Shown here: piece by piece, positions 11,141-20,802 of the stretch | How positions within the stretch are numbered: the stretch's first letter is position 1 | Layout: every line of letters begins with the position of its first letter | DNA from: Strobilurus pachycystidiatus | Taxonomy: Eukaryota > Basidiomycota > Agaricomycetes > Agaricales > Physalacriaceae | Direction of reading: 5' to 3' | Length of the DNA: 64,000 nt | Assembly (NCBI GenBank): GCA_019915135.1 | Contig: JAHLMK010000008.1 | Span: forward strand, 372,001 to 436,000 | Notes under the pieces: model-generated | Databases searched by the model: none | Told to the model about the DNA's origin: nothing | Seen by the model: the letters and a program-made list of their open reading frames with translations, nothing else | Position numbers and translations under genes: made by a program

Positions 11141-11609
11141 TGCTGTGGGAGAAGGGAAGAGAGGAGGATTGGCTGGGAGACGCCGCGATCCATCATTATG
11201 ACGCAGTGCTCCTCCAAATCGCGTGTGCTACAGCCAGGACTGCAGGCTGACTGCAGGGCTGGGATGTCAAAGCTTTTCTGCCGCATCGAGTCGCGACATT
11301 GGCGCGCAACGCTACCATGTTGGCGGTAATGAAGAGAGAAGCGGGCGTCACAAATGGTTCGTCACATATCCTATGTACGCTTGTTGATCCCTTTGTTTCC
11401 TACCATAACCATCCACGATTCCTAGTCCGTTGCCAATCTTATGATTTCCTGCTCACAATGTTGAATTTGTCATAGGAAATCAACGAACCGCGTCGCGTTG
11501 TTCTGTTATTCTCACCGCTCCCCTCAAAAATCTCAAGTTTTTCAGAGCAAAAAGTATCCCAGGTGTTGTTCAACTCGATATTGATTCTGACACTTGTCTC
11601 GAGGAGCCC
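11141..11609. other. Divergent intergenic region
   Basis: Shared upstream region between monooxygenase 2 (minus) and the F-box gene (plus). No clear TATA box or reading frame was recognised. Confidence 0.4.
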
Positions 11610-13418
11610 ATGGAGGAACACACTAGCTCTAGCAGATGTCCAACATGTCGCCTATTGCCCCACGTCCCCGAAGATCGTGGCAAGAAGCGCACTGCACGCA
11701 TGGAAGAACTCCTCCGTTACAATCATGCCCCACTCGACGCGGAGCTGATCCAGTTCCGAACCATGGTCAATGACACCCCCACCATCCTTCTCGACCTGGA
11801 CGAGAAGATTGCCCGTGCCCAAGACGTGCTAGACCGTCTTGTACACGCGCGTGCGCAGGCCGAGTCCCACCTCGCCGATATGAAATCTCTACTTCACCCC
11901 ATACGCTCCGTCCCAAACGAGATTCTCGGCGAGATTTTCAGCCACGGGCTCCACTCGTGGCTGAATCCCGTGGATGAACAAGACGTTGATTCACTCAACC
12001 CTAGACTAGCACCGTGGGTCTATACGCGTGTCTGTCGTAGATGGAGAGATGTCTCTCTCGCGCTGCCTCACCTTTGGAGCTACCTGGCGCTCGAGTTTCA
12101 TGCTCATAAGGGCATCATCACCTCTCGTCAATGCGCATATAAAACTGGACTCTTTCTCGCAAGGTCCGGAAGCGTTCCGCTTACTGTCGTTTTGGGCTAT
12201 GGCTCGGACGAACTTATGGCTGCTCACCCAGTTATCCCGGCTCTGGAGGTCAGCATGCCACGCTGGGCCGCGATGGATTACTGCATGCCAGCCTCCACAC
12301 TCCAATCTTTCTCGGGCAACATCTTCTCCCGCCTTACCGTTCTTGATATATCTGATGGTGTGACCAATCCCGGAAACCTTCAAATTGACACGTTCAAAAC
12401 TCCAATTCGAGCTCCTGCGCTCACTACTCTTTTGTGCCCTAGCACACCATCGGTTCTCGAAAATATTCCGGTTCCTTGGTCTCAGATCACGAAACTCGAG
12501 CGTTTCCTGCCTACTCTCGATATCGATATATGCGTCTTCTTTCAGAGGATGACCGCATTGCGCCATCTCGAAGTGGAGATCACCGATAATCACCACCCTC
12601 TGGGTGGTCGTATCCTCAATCTCCCAACAATCGAAACTCTACAGATCATTGAAAGCGCTTCTGCCACGCCAGAAGACTCGAGGGAGTTTGTAGCCGGGTT
12701 GGATATGCCGATTCTCTCAGTACTCACCTTGAGTTTCCCTTGGGGTATCAATGGACGGCTCCTTTGTCTCCCAACATTTCGCGCTTCGCCGACGAGTTTG
12801 ACCAATCTGTCCATCTCGTGTTCTATGTCTAGACATAGAGAGAACACTCAGAACCTTCTAGCCTTCCTCTCTGTCACCACGCACGTTGTAAATCTCCAGG
12901 TCAGCACCGGGAGTATGACAATCGATTTCATTCGTGGATTAACCGTATCCTGCGACACGGCCAGATTGCCTAACCTTCGTTTCCTTGATATTTCTCGATG
13001 CCACTGTGAATACTCCCTTTTCACTGAGGTTGAGCTCATCTGGTACATGCTGGAATCAAGGTATACGGATTTCCAGGAGCTAGATGATGATGTAGCGGCA
13101 AGCGTTATATTGTCCTCTACCGGGGAAGGGGCGACCACAAACGAAGCGCACAGTCCTGGTACCCCAGACACGGTACACCCTGCGCGAAAGGAAGCACTTG
13201 GAGGAGACCGCGGCCTGTGCGGCAAGGAGTCGGACCGTATCTACCTGGAGAGAGCGCGTGTGCCTCGGTGGATGTATTTCGACAAGGCCGAACGATGGAT
13301 GGATATCTGCTCTGCTCTACAAATTGAGTGTGGGGTTGTTCTTCGGGATCTTGACGAAGAAGATGAATCAGATGGAGAGGAAGAGGATGGCTTGGATGAA
13401 GCGACTGGCGGCACATAA
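11610..13418 (+). CDS. F-box-like domain protein
   Basis: Single-exon frame of 602 residues. Residues about 50-90 form a coiled coil (DEKIARAQDVLDRLVHARAQ), followed by the F-box-like core PIRSVPNEILGEIFSHGL and WVYTRVCRRWRDVSLALPHL, the layout standard in Agaricomycete F-box proteins. The rest is leucine-rich and lacks further motifs; the tail is acidic (EEDESDGEEEDG). It would recruit targets to an SCF ubiquitin ligase through Skp1. The start at 11610 is the first ATG of the frame and gives the CPTC-containing N-terminus often seen before the coiled coil in this group. Confidence 0.85.
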   Translation: MEEHTSSSRCPTCRLLPHVPEDRGKKRTARMEELLRYNHAPLDAELIQFRTMVNDTPTILLDLDEKIARAQDVLDRLVHARAQAESHLADMKSLLHPIRSVPNEILGEIFSHGLHSWLNPVDEQDVDSLNPRLAPWVYTRVCRRWRDVSLALPHLWSYLALEFHAHKGIITSRQCAYKTGLFLARSGSVPLTVVLGYGSDELMAAHPVIPALEVSMPRWAAMDYCMPASTLQSFSGNIFSRLTVLDISDGVTNPGNLQIDTFKTPIRAPALTTLLCPSTPSVLENIPVPWSQITKLERFLPTLDIDICVFFQRMTALRHLEVEITDNHHPLGGRILNLPTIETLQIIESASATPEDSREFVAGLDMPILSVLTLSFPWGINGRLLCLPTFRASPTSLTNLSISCSMSRHRENTQNLLAFLSVTTHVVNLQVSTGSMTIDFIRGLTVSCDTARLPNLRFLDISRCHCEYSLFTEVELIWYMLESRYTDFQELDDDVAASVILSSTGEGATTNEAHSPGTPDTVHPARKEALGGDRGLCGKESDRIYLERARVPRWMYFDKAERWMDICSALQIECGVVLRDLDEEDESDGEEEDGLDEATGGT

Positions 13419-13753
13419 CATGCGGTACAACATACCAAGACTGATTTCTCATCGATGTTTCCGCTGCTTCCTCAAGACCGCCTCAGAATCACTGAGCATG
13501 ATTAGTCTCATTCAAGACACTGCAAGCCGAAGGACGTGCAACTTTTGTGACGCGCTAGTTCTGCAAGGTGACGGTCAGCACTTGAACGGTCGAATCTAAC
13601 GATACCCTGCCCCAAAAGTGAAACCAGAGTATACGGGTCAGATGGAATGGAGACTATGTTCTAAGAGGTTTGTGCGTGCTTGACAGCGGTCCAAGAAGAG
13701 AGAAACGCTGATCTGCCACACTTGAAAAGATGAAAAATCATTGGCATTGAAAA
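13419..13753. other. Convergent intergenic region
   Basis: Lies between the 3' ends of the F-box gene and the proteasome gene. No gene or repeat recognised. Confidence 0.5.
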
Positions 13754-14786
13754 TTACATAGCCTCTATGGCTTCTTTCAACTTTACTTCATTCAAAATCT
13801 CGAAACCACCCTCTGGAGTAACCTGTACGCTTCGATCAGCGGGGTATAGAATGGTAGCGATTATACACACCAGCGCCAATTGAACATTATGGTGATCGAG
13901 CTTTTCCTCCATGACCTGCTTCAGTACTCGTAGCGTCAGCGCCTGTGCTTCCAGTAGTGTCATTGACTGGAAAGAAAGTGAGCGAAACTGCCTAGACGCA
14001 AGATATAGGGATAACATGCCGAATGCCATTTGTCCTGCAACTCTGCTTGTGCAGCCTCCGAGCCCGATCCAATGGCTTTGGCCTCATATCGTACAGACGT
14101 GCCTGAAGGATCCGTGTGGTATCTATTCGCACACCCATGAGTCGGGTTCTCTGTGAACAGCACGCAACTCACAATTGTGGCCCCAGCTCATCGTAACCGG
14201 CAATCAGCAGCGCAACACCAAACGGCCGACTCATCATGGCCTCCTCGTCGTGCACACTCTCACCAAACCGCAGCGCCAGATCACAGACCGCCTGCGTGAC
14301 ACTCTCCACCTTGATCTTCTCGTCGTATGTGAATGCGTGGTTCTGGGCTGTGACCCGTGCGTGGTCGATCATGGTGCGGGCGTCGGCGGTGAGGCCGGAC
14401 ATGGCGCAGCCGAGGTGGGAGTCGATCTCCATGATCTTCTCGATAGAGAAGGATTCGAGGAGGGGGGATTGGACACGCTGTTCGACGCCGAGAATGACGC
14501 CTTCTGGGGTGCGCACGCCAATTGTTGTTGAGCCGAGCTGGGCAGGTGTGAATGTCAAATTCGGAGTCGCGGATGCTGATAAGTACCTTGATGGCTTCAA
14601 TGGCATATTCGACTGCGAAATGTGAGAATAAGGCCGAGAAAGACAGGACTGGAGTCGCACCTTGAAATAACCGTCCCTCCGGAGAGAACGTGTTGACACC
14701 ACGGTCTAGCAGTAGCGTGCGCAGTGAGTAAAGTGTCCCTGCAGTGTGAGATGTGGCGCACCGTATTCTGAACGCGTCAAAAACAT
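13754..14786 (-). CDS. PUP2: 20S proteasome subunit alpha-5
   Basis: Subunit of the outer ring of the 20S core particle. Exons assemble into [88 protein letters not shown] and [16 protein letters not shown], ending LKEAIEAM, all near-invariant alpha-5 segments. The first exon is tiny (MFLTRSEY plus one base). The intron at 13967-14019 has a GC donor (GCATGT...TTCCAG) instead of GT; both flanking frames and the family alignment support it. The gene is transcribed away from the HIT zinc-finger gene with 108 bp between the two start codons, so a shared promoter is likely. Confidence 0.93.
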
Positions 14787-14894
14787 GGCAGATGATGGAG
14801 AGAAATGAAGGTGTCGATTGCGTGTGCGACTGACGCGCGTTCGTCCCGTGAGAAATTGATGCCATATCTGCTCTGCCGCCGGCGAATTTATCCA
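14787..14894. promoter_or_regulatory. Likely bidirectional promoter PUP2 / HIT zinc-finger gene
   Basis: Only 108 bp separate the two ATGs of these divergent genes, so core promoter elements of both must lie here or inside the 5' parts of the genes. No TATA box is present. The assignment rests on geometry alone. Confidence 0.5.
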
Positions 14895-15702
14895 ATGCCC
14901 CGTTCAACTCGACCACCATGTCAGATTTGTTCGACAAATGAGTCCAAGTACACCTGCTCTGGGTGTATGGTAGTATAGTAAGTGACTTATCTTGACCTCA
15001 ATCAACCTAACCCTCCTGCCAGCTGCTCCGTGGCTTGCTACAAGGACCACAAAGGTCATCTACCCGAAACTCTGCTCGAACTCTTGACTAACTTGCGAAT
15101 AAGTCAACTCTTGTGGTGCTCACCGCCCGTCTGGCAAAGTGGAAGCCCCCGGGCCTATTCTGGAAGACTCATTGGGTATGTAGACGTCTACCGCCAAGTT
15201 TGAAACCTCAAGACCGTCAATAGAATCCAAGCCAGACCTTAAGGAGGAAGATGAACTCGAGGATCCGAAACCTCTGCGAGCGTTATCATCTCTGAAATGG
15301 CCCTACGTACCCGAAGCATCCGCATTTCCTGATCCTCTGGAACGTGACGATCCAAAGCCTCTACAACTTCATCAATACGAGGCCATCGGTCCGTCGTTTC
15401 TTTTATGTCCCGCCCCATATCCGAATGAATTACCAGCTACATCATCAAAGCTCCGACAAGTCCTCGCATCTCATCCCAACCTTCCAAAACTCCTGACATC
15501 CATTGACAAGCTGCGGGGCCACGAACGTGAGAGAGCATTGCATAAGGCATTGGGCATGACCGATCTTGAGATTGTCGACAAGTCTCGTAAAACGGATCTG
15601 GAGGAGGATACACTTGCCTTACGCGCTCTCGCTGAGGCTGTTGAAGAGGCAGTGCGTGGGGACAAGAAGGATGCTCTTGGCTTAAACTGGGGAGAAGAGT
15701 GA
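14895..15702 (+). CDS. HIT-type zinc-finger protein (ZNHIT3/Hit1-like)
   Basis: The first exon starts MPRSTRPPCQICS and, spliced at GTAAGT...CCAG, yields YTCSGCMVVYCSVACYKDHK. This gives a zf-HIT knuckle of the form CxxC-x8-CxxC-x4-CxxxCxxxH, completed by a Cys and a His (SCGAH) after a 49-bp second intron. A third intron joins to an acidic, proline-rich region. The C-terminal part (KLRQVLASHPNLPKLLTSID) resembles the helical end of ZNHIT3/Hit1. Hit1-type proteins help assemble box C/D snoRNPs. The zinc finger is certain; orthology to Hit1 rather than another HIT protein is probable. Confidence 0.8.
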
Positions 15703-15893
15703 CATTCCAGACAGTTCTCACCACGATGTATAGCATATACGTACAGGCTTGAGACACACTACTTATATGATTATCATCCCGTGAGGTGACAAGGGTTGGT
15801 TTGAGTCCAATAGAATACTCTAATCAGTCTGTCCTCTGCCATAGCGGTGTACAAATCCTACGTATACAATAACCTGCGTTTCGACGCGACACA

Positions 15894-17469
15894 TCATGTC
15901 ACTTCCTTTCCAAGATCCCACTCCCGCACCGAACCCTTCTTCTTGTACTCTATATCCATGATACTCACCCCGCCAGCATTCCACCGCGCAGCAGCACTCG
16001 TCGCACCAGCACCAGAAGAGGACATCTCCTTCTTGACCTGATCCTTGCTCAATCCCATACGCTCCAACCTTTTCTTCTCCTCCTTATCCTCCCTACGCGC
16101 CCGAAGCAGCTCCAGCATCGCGTCCCACCCTTCGAATTCGGCATTATTGATCAGACCCGTCGCGGGTACCTTGGGCACAGTAAGTGGCGCGACGTCTAGC
16201 CGTGGATCGTAGGATTCCTCAAAGTATTTGTCCATCTTGGAGGGTAACTGATGGGCAGGCTCGGGGCCGGGTGATGGAGAAGGAGAGATGGACATGCGGG
16301 ATGATAATGTAGACTCTGCAGAAAGAGACCGCCGCTTTGAAGGTGGAGGTGATGGCGATTTGCGAGGACTCCTGGCATTGGGCTTCACCCGTAGTTCAGA
16401 CTCTTTGGCCTCAGTACCTCTAGCGCGAGAACGATGCCGCTTGGATTTCCGGGGGTCAGGAGACGGTGTTCGTTTGGAAGTTTGTCTGGCAGCGGAGGGT
16501 GACGGTGAGCGACGCTCTGCAGAGGCGCCTTCATTAGACGGTGCAGGAGATGGCGAGTCCCGAGGTCGAGTGCGTTTGCGGGTGCTATGCCGAGGTGAAT
16601 CAGACCGCCGAGACAGACGCTGACGAGAGCGGCGCGAGTCCCTGCCTTCCGCCTGTGTTTCAGGCGCCGCATCGTCTTCCTTGTCAGTCGGCGGCGATTC
16701 CCGCCGTTTGGTACGGTGACGGGTGCTAGTCCGAGGCGATGCAGACCGACTGCGCGATCGGTGTTTCCGCCGCGAAGAACGGTGGTGGGACCTATGAGAA
16801 CGTCGAAAGTCGTCGTCGGCGCCTGTGCGCTTCGTAGTGGACGGTTTATCCCGGGACGAGCGATGGCGCCGTCTGCGCTCCTCCTCCTCAGAGTCGACTC
16901 CATCCCAGCTCTCCCATTCCCGCCGTTTCCGCTTCCTGTCCGCCGTGCGCCCGTCCCAGTGATCCCATCCATCGCTGGTTTCCGAGCTGTGTCGACGTCG
17001 GCGGCCACGCTCATCGCCGCCAGACCGCCGCAGGCGCTCGGCTGCCACGGCCTCCTCTGCTCTGGCTCGCCGCTGCTTGCGCGCCACCTCTTCCTTCTCT
17101 CGCTGTATTTCCTGCGCTGAAAGAGCCTGTGCTCGTAGGATAGTCTTGTTGTGCTCGTCGGTGCTCCGTATGATGGACGACAGAAAGCGCTTGTTAGCCT
17201 TCGGTGCATTGCTGTCGGCCCTGCGCTGTGTCAGTACAACGGCGACGGCGGACAATACCGACGCACAATTGGCTCGAAAGATAGGCGCGTATCCCCGTCT
17301 GACTATAGCGTTCCGCCCTCTTCTTGGCATCTTTGATCAACAAGTCGGCAACGTGCCGGTCGAGGTCGTCGTCGGTGACGGTGTTGGAGACGGAGGCGCC
17401 CATCTGCGCCCTAACGAGGTTGGAGACGACGGAGGACAGCGACGACGACATTTCCGTTGGCGCGCTCAT
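15894..17469 (-). CDS. Arg/Ser-rich nuclear protein, possibly splicing-related
   Basis: Two exons with one 46-bp intron give 509 residues. The N-terminal part is conserved-looking and helical (DRHVADLLIKDAKKRAERYS, KRFLSSIIRSTDEHNKTILR) and runs into a charged coiled coil (SAQEIQREKEEVARKQRRAR). The middle 250 residues are an RS domain with many SR, RR and SP repeats. The C-terminus is again conserved (MDKYFEESYDPRLDVAPL, EFEGWDAMLELLRARREDK) and ends KGSVREWDLGKE. RS domains are typical of splicing and transcription-coupled proteins, so a nuclear role is likely. I do not recognise a named orthologue. Confidence 0.8.
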
Positions 17470-18302
17470 CGTCGTTCGTGAACAAAGATGACCAAATCAC
17501 ATGTATTAGTACATGTGGCAAAATGATGTGGCGCAGGTCCGTCTCAGTTTCTCCCTCGCAAGTTCGAATTTCTTGGAAAGCCCGACTTTACGCTGTCACT
17601 CCACCCGAATCTGCGTTTCTCGTTGAAGTTTACCGTATTGTATACAGTACTCAATTTGAGCCTCAGGTAAGACATGACTGCCGCCGGCATCTTCGTCTTC
17701 AGCTTGTCCTGCAACCATCATCACCGCGACCAGACCACAAACTATGGCGATGAAACAAGCACTGCCCATTGGTAAACAAGCTGGCGCTGTCTTTGAATCA
17801 TCTTGCCTTCTGGTCGCCAGGCGTTGCCACTGGGAGCAATCGAGCGGAACCACGAGTGCGGCGATTGGCCTCCCCCGGGCAGCAATCTTCCATCTTGATT
17901 GGCTTTCGATTTTCCTCGGAGCGCCGACTCTGCACGCTTTTGGCGAACGCACAGAGACTGGTGAACCTCGTGGTTGGGTGACACGATTCAATTCTCGACC
18001 ATCAAACTAGGTCGTCGTCTCAATCTCTGCATTCTCCCGCTCTCCTTATAGCCAGTCCAGCCCTGTTCTCGGCTTTTGACGCGGTAGATCCCTTCTTTGA
18101 TGCGGCCGAACAGATGCCCATTACTCGTAGTTTTGGTCGGCCAGACCCCAACGAAGACTGGGCGCACGGTGCTACGCAACTCTGTTCATCAAAATTCAAT
18201 TGACCAGTGCTCCCCGGTGTCTTGACTACGGCAATTATACAAATCAGCGTCTCATCTGAGCATTATCACCTTCGTACAAACTTCCTCCCCTCTACGTTCA
18301 CA
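17470..18302. other. Divergent intergenic region, no clear gene
   Basis: Lies between the RS-rich gene (minus) and the DH-domain gene (plus). A minus-strand frame at 17596-17991 begins with ATG and has a hydrophobic stretch (ACFIAIVCGLVAVMMVAG), but overlapping frames on the other strand are just as long and nothing in it is recognisable. I do not call it. Confidence 0.4.
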
Positions 18303-20207
18303 ATGGAGCGCAGTCTTTCGCTGACAAGTCACTCTAGCACGCTCTCCACGCCAGAGTTGTCTCCTCGTTCATCCGACTCTGACTCCCTGACCGATGGCAG
18401 CTCATACTTCTCGGCTCTGTCCTCTACCGATGAGAGCCACGTCGGTGGCCCCCCTAATGTTCAAATCGTGGCAGCGAGCCCTCCCTTTCCGGAGTTCCCG
18501 ACCTTACATGCTCCAGCATCACTACCCAAAGCCGCACTATCGAGACGGCTTGGACTCGGACGTAGACCTGCTCCCCTTCCGCTCTTCGACCCCTCGGTTT
18601 CTCTTCATAGCCGAAAGCTGGAGGATGTGAGAAAGAAGGGCGGAGATCGCACCTCTCCGACCATGATGACACGGCCGGTTAGTCTCTTGCGGAGAGCGAC
18701 GGCTTATGAACCGTTCCTCAAGGCGAGGAAGAGATATAGGCGCGGTTCCCTCCCTAGCATCCCATCAGCATCGCTTTTCCCGTTGACGATAGGAGAGAGG
18801 ATGCATATCCAAAGAGTCACATTCGAATCGCCACCTCTGGAGCGCGATGTGAGTCTCGACGTCGATGCTCCCAACTGATAACTGATTTGCTTTGGAAGGT
18901 TGCCCGTTCAGGTCGTCGTGTTGTTCGCTCGCCATACCCCAACAAAAATACTAGTACAGACGCACTCGTTTCCTTAGCGTGGACCGGCGAGTTCTCATCG
19001 CAGACTAGTCCCGTAGAACCGATCAAAAGCAGTCTCGACGATACGTTTTTTCATTCCTCCCTCAGCATCACTAGCACGTCGCTTCGCGGTGGCTGGAAAT
19101 CGACATGGAGTCTATCCGGTGACAACGATAACGACGAGGACTCACCTTCGACATTTTTCCCATCTGCCGCCGCACTCTCCATCATGCCCAGGCAACCCCG
19201 CGATCCGAAAAAGAATCACAGACGAAGGTGGACACTCGCGATGGCGATCACAGATGACGGCATTTCGGATGAGATGTTGCTTGACGAGCTTGAGAAGATG
19301 CGTACCGTCGAGAAGATGTGGCAGTGCGAATGGCAAATACCCAATCATCAGCAGGACATTGATGATGCCAATGCCCACGAAACCCACAGCCGGATCAGCA
19401 GCTCAACGGAGGAGGATGAGGAGGAACTGGTACCAGTGCTCAAGCCGTCACTCCCCTGCCTATCAGATCCTGCGCTCAGCGCGGTATGGCAGTCCGCCCG
19501 GCGGGCATTGTTGATCTGTCGGGAACTCGTTCGGACGGAGCGGCATTATCTTGTGGGGCTTCGTACGCTCGCAGCGTCCGGAACTTCAACACTACCTCCT
19601 CCGCTCATGCTGACCTATCTGCCAGCGCTGGTGAAAGCCAGCGAAGCACTCATGACGAAGATGGAACGCAACCCGAGTGCGCAGGGTGTCGCCAGCGCCT
19701 TTCTCTCGGTGGAGGACCAGCTGGAGACGGCGTTGGTTTGCTGGTGTGGTGTCGTGGGGGGTTTCTTTGTGGATAGCGGGGCTCAATGTCTTCCTGGACG
19801 TACGTATAGTGCGTCGTCTTCACGAAAGTCGGCACCCGAGGAGAAGTCGATCAAGAGACGGGTGAATTCTTGGGGGAAGAGGATTAACTCGATCAAAGCC
19901 ATGGCAACAAGTAACCCGCCGACTCCCACCCAGGGTGTACGTTCTACGAGCAGATGTCCTGCAGTGCGGGATCTAGCCATTCTGCCTACGCAGAGATTGA
20001 TGCGCTACGCCTTGTTGTTCAAAGGTCTGTTTTCAACCGGCCGTATCTGTTCTGTCGTTTGACCATTATCCAGATCTTTTCTCCCATACACCCGCCGATA
20101 ACTCTTCTGCCCCAGACGTTGAGAGGGCGATGAAAGTTGCTATATCTATTGCTCAGAAGTGTGACAGGGCGCAGGACAACGCCGCATTCTTGAACAAATC
20201 TGCTTGA
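18303..20207 (+). CDS. DH (RhoGEF) domain protein
   Basis: Dbl-homology proteins exchange GDP for GTP on Rho-type GTPases. The N-terminal 250 residues are Ser/Pro-rich and probably disordered (MERSLSLTSHSSTLSTPELS). The DH domain is marked by SARRALLICRELVRTERHYL (first helix) and by LAILPTQRLMRYALLFKDLF, matching the most conserved helix of the fold. The ending is KCDRAQDNAAFLNKSA. Two introns are inferred: 18850-18897 (GTGAGT...GGAAG) and one near 20026-20073 that yields FKDLFSHTP. There is no PH domain after the DH domain, unlike most members. The start is the ATG of MERSLS; the longer upstream frame has only an in-frame leader. Confidence 0.75.
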
Positions 20208-20336
20208 ATCTGTGACCGTACCACATAACAGTCAATCCATTCCGATAATTATTTCTATGTATCAACTGGGGCGTGTCTGCCTTATATGTAGTAGTATTGT
20301 GATCATTCGTAGAATCATAAATAAAATCTTCAAGGT

Positions 20337-20597
20337 CTAACATACTCGGTCTTCCGCCAACTTCGAGTCTGGAGATGACACATTTTGCTTCCTCACCTCA
20401 TTGGGGCACGGAGACGGAGTGGAGACAAGGGCGTCTGCCCGTCCGAGGCCTCGTAATCTACTCTCAACGGCTGCTTCCCAAGTTCTAGATTCTTTTCGAT
20501 CGACAAGCTCAACCTTCTACTTGATGCAGTCCGCATCACACGCCACGCAATCAAGAAAAGCGTCCACAGTCTTGTCTGAGAGGACATCGTTTGTCAT
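20337..20597 (-). other. Possible small gene with an in-frame TAG
   Basis: A frame starting ATG at 20597 reads MTNDVLSDKTVDAFLDCVAC and continues through one TAG (20517-20519) into VELVDRKESRTWEAAVES and on to a second stop at 20337. It sits between convergent and divergent neighbours where a small gene would fit. No splice pair of normal length that removes the TAG was found. It may be a decayed gene, a gene with a poorly placed intron, or chance. Confidence 0.2.
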
Positions 20598-20752
20598 AAG
20601 TCATCTGGACACTTATATGGTGATGACGGTATAGGTGGGTATATCATGCTGTATACATACCGGCTTTCATGATATTTGATGCGAAATGATGACCGATGCT
20701 TCGGCAGTTAGTAGCCACCATCGGTCACTTGCTGAGGTGCCCACGAAGCTTC

Positions 20753-20760
20753 TATAAATA
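20753..20760 (+). promoter_or_regulatory. TATA box of the Baeyer-Villiger monooxygenase gene
   Basis: TATAAATA lies 43 bp upstream of the ATG at 20803, a position that fits a fungal core promoter with a short leader. Confidence 0.5.
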
Positions 20761-20802
20761 CAGTCCAGTGCTAAGCTAGTCCTTTCCCTTAGACCTCCAG
20801 CA

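Noticed and set aside
17596..17991. 131-codon minus-strand frame as a secreted protein
   Set aside because: Frames on the other strand cover the same span equally well, and nothing in it resembles a known family.
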